A DNA stretch of 64,000 nucleotides from Centropus unirufus (lineage: Eukaryota > Chordata > Aves > Cuculiformes > Centropidae), in the NCBI GenBank assembly GCA_013397695.1, contig VYZI01000237.1:412169-476168 (forward strand). The letters are read 5' to 3'. Every line of letters starts with the position of its first letter. Position 1 is the first letter of the stretch. Of this stretch, positions 12,401-25,900 are shown piece after piece. A program made the position numbers and the translations under genes. The notes beneath the pieces were generated by a model. It saw only the letters and a program-made list of their open reading frames with translations. It was not told where the DNA came from and did not search any database.

Positions 12401-15302
12401 AAGGTTTGGGGATGAAAGTGAGGCCACAGTGGCTTGCATAAATGATATCTGAACATCAGGCAGATTTTAAACAAGATGCCTCATTCTGCCTAGTTTATCA
12501 ATTAAAAAAGGGACTTTCTACTGTTAATTAGCACATCCATCCTGGTATATGCTTAAAGGTACTATTTTTTATTTCATAACAATACTTTCCATTGTTCAGT
12601 CTACAGATGCCTTACACCTTTTACAATACCTATGTATGTTGCTACCCGCTGATCCTATACACAGAAAAGTAAACTCAAAAAAACAGAGCAATAATAACAC
12701 TTACTGGTTGTACTCTGCTTTACACCCATACACCTCCAGCAGATCTACCACACAAGATGATAACTGTCTTTATCAAGGTCACTAGCATGACTGGAGCCTA
12801 AATTTCAGATTCCCAGGCTCTGTCTCTCTTGATTAGTTTTTTTGTCTACTGAGATCTTCACAACGTCTGTTCTCCCAGAGGACAAAAAGGACCAGCGTCT
12901 ATTCTGATGGCAGCTAAGCATTCTCTCCAGATCTAAGCATCTTTAAAAGTGGCATGAAATACAGATCACTTGTTGGGCATGTGTTATTTGATCTTAAACA
13001 GGGGCCAAACCAAAATTTTTATTTGATGCATACTGTTAAATTGTTTTTTATGTACTCCCCTCTCTATTTCTATATGCTCCAAAGCCATATGGTAGATTTA
13101 GACACAGAAAGGGGGGAGTACAAGTACTAAGGGATCTCAAAGGAGTAAAGGATGCCCAACATCAACAGAATTGTTCACTGCTTTTTCCTAAGAATGATGG
13201 ATTTTATAAGCTTTATTTATATGGATCTGGAATTGCACATATTTAGAAATCCAAGCTACTTGCCCATTCAGCAGTAAAAATCACTAATGATGAATGGATG
13301 GATGCAGAATAAATCCCTACCATGTTTCAAAATAAAACCTTGTCTGTAAAGGATGTTTGGACTCTTAATATCTTAAAAAGGTGAGTAAATGGCATAGGGA
13401 TATTAGGCTTCCTCCAGAGTTGAGTGCAGGACCTCTCAGATTAAACAAAACCACTGCTTCTTGAGTTGAATATCTTTTGCTGATGCCAGTACAGGTACAG
13501 AACCTCTCTGCATAGAACCCAGATGGACCTTCTATGCTCCTTTAGTAATTTCAGTGTGGCTGCTGCAGCCCTGACTGGCATCCCTGGGGTTTTGTGTGGT
13601 CACTGTCCACTGCCATGTCAGCACTGGGCAGACAGCTTTCTGTTCCCTGATTCTAATGGCAGCAGCCTCCACTGACTTCCTTCTCATGAGAAAATGAGAG
13701 TTTAAGGTATTTTTGAGACGGCCTGTTTTCTGCTTTTCCAGCGCCACACCCAGTGGAGGTTAAGGCTGGTGAGAGGTTTAAAAGTCATTTCAGATCCAGG
13801 ACAAGGAGGAGAATAACCCTTGTACCCTACTGCCAGATCCCTCTCCTTCAAGTATAATTGCAGAACCTTTGCTAACAAATTTACCTCTGTTTTTTATTTT
13901 TCTTTAACTACTACGTCTTATCAACTGGAGTGATGAGTAGTTATCAAGCTACATTCTAGAAATGTTAGGATAAAGCGTGCAATCCTGGTTAAAATCTGTT
14001 CTCTCCTAGAAGTTTAAAAATGCTCAACAAAGTCAAACAGGAAAGTCTGTTGAAATGTATTGTGTGATAAACATCCTAAAGAGATCAACGAAGTTGTTCC
14101 TCCCTGTGATGACATTCCTACTCTACCAAATGTAGGTCATAGAAAGTATTACACTGAAATCCACAGGGGTTAAGATGAAGACAGTTGCTTTAGTTCACCT
14201 AAAATATTCAAGACAAAAATAGAATAAAAATCCCCTTTCCTTGAGACATTATTTAAGGTTTAACATGTTTGGTTGTTCCTACCTCCTCCCAGCTCATTGT
14301 AGAACTTTGGAGGGAGGTAGAGATTCTCACCAGCTGAATTGATTTTTCTATCCCATTTCCCTGGTATAGTTATCCATGGAGACCTTATGCCAGTCAATCC
14401 CTATTACACAGCCACAAATTACCAACAATTCCTGAAGCATCCCTTTCAAATGGTTGCACATAACAATCGTTTATGTCAGTACAGCAGTTTTCCTGCCTCG
14501 GAGCTATGTAGGTGCTCTTGCACACTTACAAGACTAGTTGCTGTGCTTATCCCTGTGCAGCTATTCTGTATGGCTCAGTGATGGAGAGAGTCCAGGGCAA
14601 GTGAGCCCTGTAGGCAACACATTTGAGGTAAAAGTGTGCTTCAGCTGACCGGGAACAGGGACGCAGTAATGGCCATGTGGTCTGTTCACTCAGCAAAATT
14701 AAAATATATGATAATGGCCATCAGAAGCTATCCAGGAAATAATCCTCTAGGCTCCTGCAATAAAGAGCAATTCAGTTATTTTCAGCTATCCAGCAATGAT
14801 GAGGTTTAGCTCACCAGCTAGTCAACCAAATTTGTTTTATGGTTACTGGGAAGAGTCAGGCACATCCAAAGGATGATTCACCCCATCCCAAGGAACAGAT
14901 AAAAATCAGGATTACTCTCTGCAGCTGCCTTTCTCTCCATTCTCAGCAGAGACACAAGATTACTGAACACTAGATTTTACCTTTTATCAGGCAAAAAAAT
15001 TAAGAGAGATTAACTCGCCCTCAGAGGCAGATGCAAGCACAAAGCTAGGTGACTTGCTATGTCATCCCTGGCTCATATTGACCCCTTCACAGGCATGTCC
15101 TGCACATTAATATAGATCTTGAGCCCTCTCCCAGGAGTTCAAAGGATTAACAGTGTGATTTTTAAGTGAAGGACTTGCATACCCAGAACCATCTGGCACC
15201 TCTTTGTTCTGGGTCTAGGCTTGTGCTCCTTTCTTTGGGTTTCTAGACTTTAATCAGGTAATTTTAAAAGAGAGAAGAATAGGAGAAAAGTATTTCAAGA
15301 GA
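9484..15302. other. Intron 1 acceptor-side stretch, mostly unassigned
   Basis: No coding exon is recognised. The stretch around 11860-11940 (TTTGTCCATCTCTTTCCTTC and following bases) vaguely resembles an old CR1-superfamily end, but I could not support it well enough to call it. Confidence 0.6.
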
Positions 15303-15376
15303 CTTATATACTCTATATACTCTTATATACTCTATATACTCTATACTCTTATATACTCTATAGTCTTATATACTCT
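15303..15376 (+). repeat. TATATACTCT-type minisatellite
   Basis: About seven imperfect copies of a roughly 10-base TATATACTCT unit, with small variants such as TCTTATATAC and a shortened CTATACTC copy. It lies in intron 1. Confidence 0.9.
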
Positions 15377-18300
15377 AGGATTAATAACAGAGAGCAAGAG
15401 AAGTGTTCCTAACACAGATGTACTCCTTCCAAGTAAATCAAATTATTAATGAATTCATAAGGGTGCAATAGCAGACCATGATTACTATAGGACACTTCTG
15501 TGTGTGGGAGCTTCTGGTGCCAGACATGCTGTATTACTGAGTGGGCCTCCCCATTTTGCTCCTTCCGTATCACCCCATCAGGTTTTCAGCTGTCAAGAGA
15601 GAGGAAGGCCAGAGGGAAGCAGAAAAGGCTGTTCCTCCACATTTGCAACCCCTGAACACCCTTCAGGTATGAAAATACAAACTAAACCCCCTCCCTTCCA
15701 GACCAGCTCACTTCACTCCAAACCCTGACTGCGCTTCATCTTTACGCCCTTTTCAAGCCTCCTGTATTCTTGGTCCTTTCCTCAAGCTCTCCACTGCTCA
15801 ACTGACTCCTTCACTCTTGGGCTCAGATTCCCGTTCAGTCCATCTTGGATCCTATCCCAGTTCTTCTTGGAAAAGAAAAGTGGATTTACTGTCCATTTCA
15901 CTCCCAGCACAGCTTTGTCCCCCACTCATTGTTCCCCTAAACTGAACTGATGTACCCAAGGCCACAGTTGATGTCCTTGAGGCTGCTGAGTAACATCCAT
16001 GCCCACTGTGATTAGACACCTCCTCTGTGTGGGAGAGGAGGGAGAGAATTCAGGAGTAAAGTTAAGCTCTGGAAGAAGGGAGGGGTGAGGAAAAGGTGCC
16101 TGAAGATTCAGTTTTTATTTCTCATTATGCTGCTCTGATTTGGTTGGTAATAAATTAAGTTAATTTCCACAAAGTCAAGTCTGTTTTGCCTGTCACAGTA
16201 ATGACAGTGATCTCTCCCTGTCCCTGTCTTGACCCACAAGATTTTTGTTGTGCTTTCACTCCCCTGTCAAGCTGAGGGAGGAAAGTGAGAGAGTGGCTTT
16301 GCTGGGCACCTGGCATCCAGCCAGGATCAACCCATCACACCTTAAAATCAAAGTGGATCTATGAAATGGGGTGCCTTAAACAGACTGGAGTTGTGCAAAA
16401 GAGGGACTCAGGAAGGAGAAAGCACAGGGCTCAGGGGTAACAAAGCAGCAGATCTCATTGCACTATGACCACACAGAAAGAAGGTAGGAGAAGGTAGGTA
16501 GGATCAAAGTTGCTTTGACATCCTCCTGCAGACAACAGATGTGTCCCCCATGGCCTGGTCCACCGTGCCAGGGGTAGTGGAAGAGTACAGCCCTTCACCC
16601 TGGTCACTGCTTTAGCTCTCACCACCCTTTTTTCCCCTTTCAGCTTTCCTTCTCCCCATGTCCCCACTGGGACACAGACCACACCGAAGAATTAAGCAGA
16701 GCAGCAATAACTCAGGTCTAAGTTTAGCTCCCTAAACTGATCTCCTAGAGTAAAAAAAGAATAGGAAATTTCAGGCATTTCCACACCAAAAGTCACACTT
16801 GAGGTTGGACAGCAGCAGGATGTTTCCTCCTGCATGGTAGTACTAGGCTGGCCTAGACCTGTGGGTAAGAATCTACACAGTGTGGATCAAACCCTAGCAG
16901 GGTGGTGCTCAAAGGGTGAGCAATGGGGGAAGGAGAGGGTGGCATGAATAATTCCAGCCCTGTTTCTGGTATGGAAAGAAGCAAGGACTTGGTTTATATG
17001 CCAGTGGCTTCTTCTTACCACGTGCAGGACCATGCCCTGATAACTGAGATTTTTGAACAAGGTCACATTCCCTCAGCAATATTGTCTGCAGGCCAGCTCT
17101 AGATCATGGTTAATTGATTCAGCTAACCAGAATTTTCTCACTGAAGGGTGAGAATTTCCTCAAAAGGTGTTTTTCTACCCTAGAACCACAATTAGCCACA
17201 TTACCAAGTAGGACATCTTTCATAATGATCAGATATTCAAACTCTGCTGTCTGACAGAGTTCTGTGCCACATGGCCACATGGAAATCTAACTTTTGCATT
17301 TTGTGATGCATTTGTGGCCCTCCACCTCTGCAGACTGGGACCTCTAGGCCTCTGCCAGATGCTAAGCCATGAGGAATGTTCAGGAGAAAATTAAAAAAGC
17401 TGTGCTTGTCTCTGTGGTCTTCTGCACAGCTGCTGTTCCTGTCAAAGCATTTTGTTTGTGCCAAAGAGAAATGTAGGAATAAATGACTAAGGAGGGAACT
17501 ATACTAGGAATCTATAGTACAAATACTTTGCATTAAGGAATCCTCCCTGATTTCATCCACAGCTCAAACTCAATATTTTCAAAGGAAGGGAAGAAAATTA
17601 CGAAAAGATTAAGAAGACAAAAAATTATTTTTCTGGGCAGGCTAGTGGTCCTCTAAGGCCAAATTTTGGCCTCTGTGCATTTCAAAGGCATGACAAACCA
17701 AGGTGTGCCTTCCATAATATAAAAACTAAGCAGGATTAATTTTTTAAAGCCAGAGAAATCCAAGAGAGTATTGTTCTCTGAAGAGGGTCACTGCTTCCTC
17801 CAGATGTGAGTAAACAGGAAAATATTGCACCAGTATCTATTTCATCTCTCATGAAGCTCCTATTTTAAAGCTTTCTTGAAGTTCATGGAATTATAGGCTA
17901 AATATGAATCTAATTCCTAAAGCACATTAAAAAATGGCAGAAAACACTAAAAATCAAGAAAAACTCCTTACTTGTCATCTTTCCATATCAACAAAATTAA
18001 AAGCCACAAAACTGTTCGCAAAACTTCACCACACGCTTCGTATTGCCAAGCTGAAGTGTTTTGGAGGGTGAGAAAGGGATCCAATTACCATCCCATAGAG
18101 GAGATCCTGAGAAGAGGGCACTCATTGTCACTGGCAGATTTGTAGGCCCTATTGCTTTGTGTGCATGTCATTGGGTATCTCTCTTGTTTTCCCTACACCA
18201 CCTGAAGTCCCATACACACAAGAGTTAGGAAGAAAACTTGCCAGGAAGCCAAAGGAGTTGGATTTGGCTGACTTTATTACTCAATCTAAAGAAAATGTTA

Positions 18301-21300
18301 AACAAACAAACAGCAGAAAATAAAAAGTGAAGCGTAAAGCAGATTCACAGGAATCATTTAAGCCCTTAGAATCTTAAGTTTCAACAACGACAGAGAAAAA
18401 TATCCTTTTTTTTTTTTAAATTACGTTTTATGTTGGCAAACATCACTTTAATTTTCTCTTGTCTCTGCTTTTCCTGGTTTCTCTGGGGGCCAGCGGCCAA
18501 ACTACTGAAATGCTGTGATAATGTTTTATCAAAGGCAAGAAGAAAAGAAATAACTGAGAATCACACAGAGCCAAGCATGATGTGGCAAGATTCTGGGGCT
18601 AGTGTGGTTTTAAGGTTAACTTCCAGCTAAGCAGTTTGCAGGCTTAAACTCAACCTTCAATTGAACGGTGCTGCTGTGCTTTTACCCCAGTCCTGCTCAG
18701 GATCTTCCACTCTCACAGTGCTCAATAACTTATAACAAGGCACTGCGCAAAGCAGGAACAGTTAAGGCCACTTTACACTTCCAGCTGAACGCTCCTCCTT
18801 TTTAAGAAATAATTAGTCAGTTTTCCCTCTTTTCTTTTAATCTCAGATTTGGAATTGTGAAGCAATTTCTCTACCCTGAAGCATACCCCTTTCCCTCCAG
18901 CATGCACTGCTTTTTAATGAGTTTGGCCATTTGTTAGCTGGAGACAGCCAAAAAAATGTCTAGTTTCAGATGTTATTCCTTTTATTTTTTTCCCATAACG
19001 TTGGACCAGAATCTGGAAAGAGGGAGTGGTAATGAGGCATTTAAGTAGGCCTGTATTTATGCATTAAAATATAACTGAAGCTGAGGTCCAGGCTCTGAGT
19101 GTGAGATAGCTGACTCCCACCCAGGGAACTTTGGAATTCAGTACATGCAGAGATTTTTCACCCCCACATATAAATGTCAACAGATAGTTTTTATATTTGT
19201 AAAAACTCTCTCAAATCACCTCATAACACAGGCCCTTCATGATAACATCTTTTGTTCTTATTAGCCCCTTTTCACCTCTTTGTGGTTTTTTAACATGTTT
19301 ATTTCAGTTCTTATTCCAATGTGATATAAGTAAGGTGCATGGCATCATTTCCACTATGGGTTTCTCATTGCCTCCCATCACTAGAGAGCCCAGCTACTGG
19401 AAATGTGCTGACACTACAAGGGCCGTTTTTATGATTTTCAGCCATACACTGTGGGAGAGGATGGTTTCAGACAGCACAAAGCACATTTGCAACGATAAAA
19501 AAGTGTTAAAAAATAGTGTGTGACAACCTGAAAATTTTACATCAGCCTGAAACATTCATCTGGAGATTGCAGGAGTTGCCAATGACTGTCACTGATGATT
19601 GTGCTCTAAATGCTGGGAGCAATTCATCTTGATGCAGTTTTTGTACTGTGGTGGGAGGACCCACAGAATGTAGGGCAGATGCTGAGGTCTCAGTTCAGAC
19701 CATAATCACTGGTCATCAGTAAAGCTCTGGAATGGCCCAGGCCCCTGCTGTGCAAGGTGCTCTACAAACACGCAGCTGGAGAAGCTGCCTATGCTCGAAA
19801 GATCTTCCCATCGGACGCTGGAATTGCCTTAGCCGCTGTATTTCACAATATGAAGTGGTGATGTTTCCAGAAGAGGGGTCCCTTAAACTCTCCCTCCAGA
19901 GCCTGCACCTCCTCCCTGACAAGCTTTGGAGCCGCAGTTCACGTGGCATGCAGTGAATTCTATTGGAGAACTAATCTAGGTTTATGCAGACTCAGTGGGA
20001 AGGGAAAAAAGGAAAAGAAATAAAGATTTAATTCCCTCCTTGCTGCCAGCTGGCTCGAGGTCTCTTTAATTTCTCTGCTCAAACCCTGTAGTTGTGTGGT
20101 GGTATCAGCTGTGCAACACCTGAATGGCTTCATCCTCAAGGTGGCTGTATTTCACGGATGAGTATTTGTCCTTCCGTGCGAGTACACAGTTGCTATTAAC
20201 TTCAAGCAGAGTTTCTGATTTGGATGTGCCTCTTCAGGCAGAACAGGACTCAAAACATGAAAAGGCAGAATTTAGGCTCTGAGGTCCCGAGTCAGATTAC
20301 CTACCCAAACATGCCAGGCTGTCTGCTGGGGCAGAAGAGAAAAATGGGGCACCACCAGAGGGTAATTTTGATCTTAAATGGGCTGAAAGTCATTGCTAGG
20401 GCTTTTAGTGCTCCTAAAGCCTATAGTGTTCCAACTCCTAATTTAAGTACCTTTATTAAATGCTTCAAATTAGGTTCAATGTGCTGCTAGATTTATATGT
20501 TAATGTGGTTCTATTATTAAGAATGAGTTCAAGATACGAAGATGAATACTTGGTTACTGTGTGTAAGCACTTCTGAAGAAATGTAGTATATTCATTGATA
20601 ACGATAACAGCCACCTTTTCAACTTATATGAGATGTTTCCCTGCAAGACAACAAACCTTTTTTCCCCAAATAGGCACTGTACAGTTACTTTAATGCAATA
20701 CTCTTTATAAAAAAGGATTTTCAAAGTGCTCTGGAGTGCAAAGTAAATTTGTAAATTATATTAGTACAATCTATTTAGAGGGTTTGATTCTGGCAGAACA
20801 GGAAGGACTGGGCTTTTAATTTGAAAACAAAAGCGCTGCAGAGGGTGGGACCTTGTGGTATACAACCACATTTGGATTTCAAATAAATAAATATTTAGGG
20901 AAAAGTTCTGATAAAGAAAGCTAAAGAGTATCCAAATGGCAAAGCACTTCCAGATGAACCACAGCATTTTTCTTCCAAATACTCTGCAAAATCCCAGTCT
21001 TGCTCCTGCAATAAACCAGCAGTACCTGGCAAGCCATTTTGCAGGATGGTATTTAAGTCCAGTTTCACCAGTGGAAACTAATTCCTTATTCATATGATTG
21101 TATCTTAGTTCTTTTGCAACTGTCTAATAATAATTTCCAAAGAGTCTTTTAACATCCTGACAGAGATTTGGTGTGAGACAAAGTTGCCATGGACTTGAGA
21201 AGAAGCCTTCATTTTCCCCATGAAAAAATTCTGGGAAGTTTTTATCCCAAGTCAGTGCAAAAGCAGACTGTTTCTTAGGTCATCCCGAAATGCTTCAACT

Positions 21301-22404
21301 GGCATAAATCTTCCCTATAAATAACTCTAAATTTAGTATATTCCCATGCTTATGAAAATTTCATTAAGCTTTTCTTGCATGTGTGTATGTGATTTGAAAT
21401 GAATGTGCTGGGATTTAGCTCTCCTAATTTTAACCAGCTGAAAGGTAAATGCATCATCTGAACATTCTTTCTCTGGCTTGTGATGTCTCTGAAGGGTTAG
21501 GTCATCCCTGCCTAATGTAATTGCTTAGAAAAAGTGAAATGCATTGCTCTTGGAGGTTCACCCTTCTCTCCTCTGATTGCACATTGGCCCCATTTACATT
21601 AGATGTCAAATAAAAAATCTCACATTAGAAGTAAATCCCATCTTTGGTCTTTGGGATGAGTTTTCCCATCATGAGTCCGTATGAGCACTGCATCATGATC
21701 CCTCAGTAGAAGGGCAGGGTCACAGCCTAACTTTACAGACCAGACCAGCAACCATTCGCAGCAGCAAATGCCCTGATGTTCTAGATGTTTGTCAAGAAAA
21801 GGAGAAGAAACAGCCTGACTCCACACTCCATTTCACAACCATCACAAACCTGTTTAGAGACTTGGTCTGCAGTGCCATTCAAATTGGACAAAAAATAGTA
21901 GAAATGATCCAGCTGAACATTTTGTAACTACCCTGTGCAACTGATTTTTAAGACTGCCTGCTATGAGAATTTTTCCTTGGCACAACCAGAGTATAATTAA
22001 TGAATAATAAAATTCAACAGGGACAAAATGAAGCCAACTTGTGACACTAAAGGTATAAGGATATTCTAATTGGAAGTGCTGGGATGCACAACATGGCCAA
22101 ACAACTTCAAGACAGACCCATCCAAAATCCACACAGTTAGCACAAAACTCCAGGAGGCTGATTTCATTCTAGAAAGACAACAAAAGGAAGAAGGTAAAGC
22201 AATGATCTATCAAGGCTTCTCTGATTATTTCCAAAGTGCTGTTCCCTCAGCTTATGGAGCTGTCTTTGTCCTACAGCACTTGATCTGCAAGAAGGTGAAA
22301 GATGAAGGACAATATAGCACAGTGAAAACTCCACCCTTGCAAAACAGTGTCAGAGTCAGAAATAAAACTAAGTGCCTTTACTGTGGGGTTTGCAAAATCC
22401 CAAC
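15377..22404. other. Intron 1 stretch, mostly unassigned
   Basis: No gene or well-supported repeat is recognised. Around 19725-19800 the words CTGTGCAAGGTGCTCTACAA resemble an ancient amniote SINE tail, but the match is too weak to annotate separately. Confidence 0.55.
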
Positions 22405-22495
22405 TTTAACATCAACTTTTTCTTTGACCTTGGTCACATCATTTAAGCACTGTATCTTCAATTTGACATTTGCAAAAATCAGCTCACAGGAATCT
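22405..22495 (+). mobile_element. MIR-like SINE fragment
   Basis: TTTGACCTTGGTCACATCAT, followed by a CACTGTATCTTCAATTTG-like block and TTTGCAAAAAT, follows the order of the MIR core (GACCTTGG-CAAGTCA, CTGTGCCTCAGTTT, CATCTGTAAAAT). It is old and short, and assigned by eye. Confidence 0.5.
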
Positions 22496-22649
22496 GTTTC
22501 AAGGGAAGAACCTAGATTGCCCTTTGGGGACTAAAATGCAATGAAAACTCTACAGAAAACTGTTTTATTTTCTGTTTTGGTTCCTAACTGCTCTGGTTCT
22601 GTCTGTGTAAATTCTCTGACTCAGCTGCTGCTGACATCTACTCCTTGTT

Positions 22650-22935
22650 TAATATTATCTGTGAATTTCATTCCTGTGCAATTTAATTCCACTTCCCGAT
22701 AATTAATAGAGATGTTAGATGAGACCAGACCTAACACAAATTCTCTAGATACCTTGCAAGATACCTTCCATAAACTTGTTACATTATCATTTATCATGAT
22801 TCTTCGTTTACAGCTTTTCAGCCAGTTTCCAACCCACATGACTGGTTTCCCATCCAAGACAATCTAAATTAATTTGTCTATTAGGATTTCCTCATAATCC
22901 TGCACAAGTCAGGGAGTGGGCTAGGCTGACCTTAT
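22650..22935 (-). mobile_element. Ancient CR1/L3-superfamily LINE fragment (ORF2 part)
   Basis: The plus strand shows, in order, TAATAGAGATGTTAGATGAG, ACCAGACCTAACAC, TTATCATGATTCTTCG, and TTTTCAGCCAGTTTCCAACC followed by CTGGTTTCCCATCCA. This is the order of the reverse-complemented reverse-transcriptase region of old CR1-superfamily LINEs, so the element lies on the minus strand. It is heavily mutated and has no usable frame. Confidence 0.6.
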
Positions 22936-25900
22936 AAACCTTTTACGTCTTTGACCTCTTGATGTTACACAGAAGAGACATGAGATTGCTCATAAAACTC
23001 CAACAGCTCTTTGACTGAATTTCTCTTTCAACTCCACAGCACTCGTTTATGATGAGAAAATCATCAGAAGGGAGAGGATGATCAGAATTGTGGCAGAATA
23101 TGAATTCTTGAATACATGTTCCTGCACTAAAATCATCATCCCATGCCCCAAACTGGTCCTTCACCAAACAGCACCTGAAATGTTGTCCTTTCTGTCGATT
23201 GTATTCTCATTGAAGAGTCAACAGGAAAAGACCCCATTCAAATTTGTCCTATCATTTCTGGATGCTCTTGAGTTTCACTGAGTTTCATTCTGGGCCATTC
23301 TCTATCCTAGTTACTTTTATTTAGCTACTCTATAGGAAGTGGAAAAAAATGTCTTATTCTGCCTTTAGTTTTCTTTGCCATTTTTGCTAATTCAAAGAAT
23401 AACTGAGTTTCCCACAAAAAGCATCAAAATTATTCCTAAGGATTATTATTCAGATCTATTAAGTAGTGACAAATGGCCTGATTTAACTTCCTTTTTCAGG
23501 GGAATATTCTGACAAAAAGACAACTGAATATATGCAATTACACTGTCTTGCATTTATATAAAACATTTTCCTTTAAGTATGTCCTCTTTCTCTCACCTCA
23601 CCAAAATTATACTTAGAGGCAAGAAAACGATAAAAATTGTAAGCGTGCATACTTTATTCTTTTAGCACAAAAAACCCCTTTCCTTTAAAATTAAACACTT
23701 CTAAAAAATGAAATGTCATTAAATACTTTATGAGACCACAGGAGCTCTTAAGCTTGCCAGCCTTGTGAATTTTATTTTTTGGGTATATACCTAGAGCCTA
23801 ATTCTTGTGCTAATCTTGAAGCCTGGGATAAGAAAGGATTAGAGAGACATTTGCAAATTTTCAGAAATGTTTATATTTCTTTGCTACTGTCCCAACTTCT
23901 ATGCAATTTACAATGATAAATCTGTTATGCACCTACCCAGTGACCATAATGCTTTATGTGCAGATAGAAGATCAGTTATGGATGGGAAAACTAATGTTAG
24001 TTAACAAAGAAACAGCACTGGTAGAGCATTTATTACCACACCTTCCACCCTCTCCTGAAGAGAAGTGGGTTTGACATCTGGATCCAAAAGCCTATATGGT
24101 GTAATCTCCATTGGACGATGCTTTCTATTTGTCTGTGAATAAAACCTCACTCAATAGGACAAGAATCAAGAAGATGAGCAAATTGAAGTGTGGATTTTAA
24201 GGAGAAAAATGCACATAAATATTTCCACGTTGCATCTGCTTATCACTGAATTTCTTAATGCACTTAGTTAATGAATCAGCATCTACTCTAAGAAACCATC
24301 CTGGAAAATGCTTAGGAAAAGGGTGATTTATATTTAAGTCACAGGCCCTGTCAAACAAGAGATTGCATTGCATAATGAAGTACTGCTAACAGCATCTTTC
24401 TTCTTAACAAATTGCAAATTGTCTCACAAACTAAACCTGCTCCAGAAACAAGAAGCAAGGATTATTTGGCCCATCAAGACAGAGCCTTTGATACCAGTGG
24501 AAAATGGCATCAAAAGAGACAAAGCACCCTGTGGAGGGGTACACTCGTGTCCATGGGGAGTAGGCTGTGTCTGCAGGCATGCAGGGATCCTTCCAGGCAG
24601 AGCTAGTGGGCTGACTTCATTTCTCTGTGATTTTCAAACCACAGTGACCTCTCCTTCTCCAAAGTTTAAACATGGCAAGACTTTTCCTTTAAAAATAATG
24701 GCTTTTTTATTCGTCATTTATTTTATAATTTAAAGTATAATGCGAGAGTAAAATATTTATAAAGAGGTTTGAAAGAATGCTTTCAACAAAAAGAAATAGA
24801 AGCATTTTGTTGGGGATGCATCAAAATGAAACAGTGGGAACTTGCCTTTATTTTCTTCTTCCTCCAAGACAAAATTCAGGGCAAGGTAGACATAATTTCA
24901 CAGAGGCTTTTGATTTCAAGGGTACTATAACTTCTGATAGAAAACAATTCAGCTGAAATTTCATGGGTCCACCCCATGCGCAGCACAGGTAATAGTGATT
25001 CAGCACAAACCCCCTAAAAATGCTCTATAGCCACTTCTGAATTGTAGCACCCTTTACGAAGTTGCTGACACACATGCAAAAATACACCATGTATATGGTA
25101 ATAACACTTTCCCATCATAGTGACACTACTTGTTAAACACTGGTGGAAACAATTATACAAGGTGTAAGAGAAGCAAGGTACAAGGCCAGGTTTTCTGACC
25201 TGCTTAGGTATTTAACTCAGGCAAAATTTTCAAGTTCCAACTGAATTGGTACTATGGGTGATGTTTATATTCCTTATATGTTGGAAAGGACACTTACTAG
25301 GTGTCTGGGCTTCCCTGTGGAGGTATTCAATGGCACCTCCCACGTCTCTCACTGACTCCACAAGGAAACTAATTGTAGCAGACTGACCCACTAGGTCTTT
25401 AGTCCTAAATTGTATACCCTAGGAAGGTGGGCTGTATTGCTCTTGAAGTCTCTGTAATGTGCATTGCCTTCAAAGGTGTGGAACAGGTAGGCAAGGCTGC
25501 TCTATGCCTCCTTGTGTGTTTTCAGAGCTGACAAGCAGGCTTTAGGAGTTGTGCCATTGGTATTTTAAAAGAATTATTCTGGCAGATGTTAAAACTTTTT
25601 CCATTTTTCGTCTTGAGGGAAGATTATACCTTGTGATGCTGACTGACTTTTCCCATCTTAGTTAGAAATCTTTATCAGACCAAAATCTTTCTGCAATATT
25701 AAGCAGGGATCACTACACACACTTATCCCTCAACTTGCGATCCCCCCAGCAGCTCTCTTGCTGTGGTACCAGCTTACTAACAGAGTGGACTAGGGAAGGG
25801 CATATATGGTGCCAGAGCGTAGAACCAGGGAAAAAAAGATGATCTGGCCGACTCACGGCTGTGGGAGGGCTGTCTGACATCCACAGAGCTGCTGCTGGGC

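Noticed and set aside
22070..22534. 154-codon plus-strand open frame in intron 1
   Set aside because: No recognisable domain, no splice or transcript cues, and its 3' part overlaps a MIR-like SINE fragment; most likely chance.
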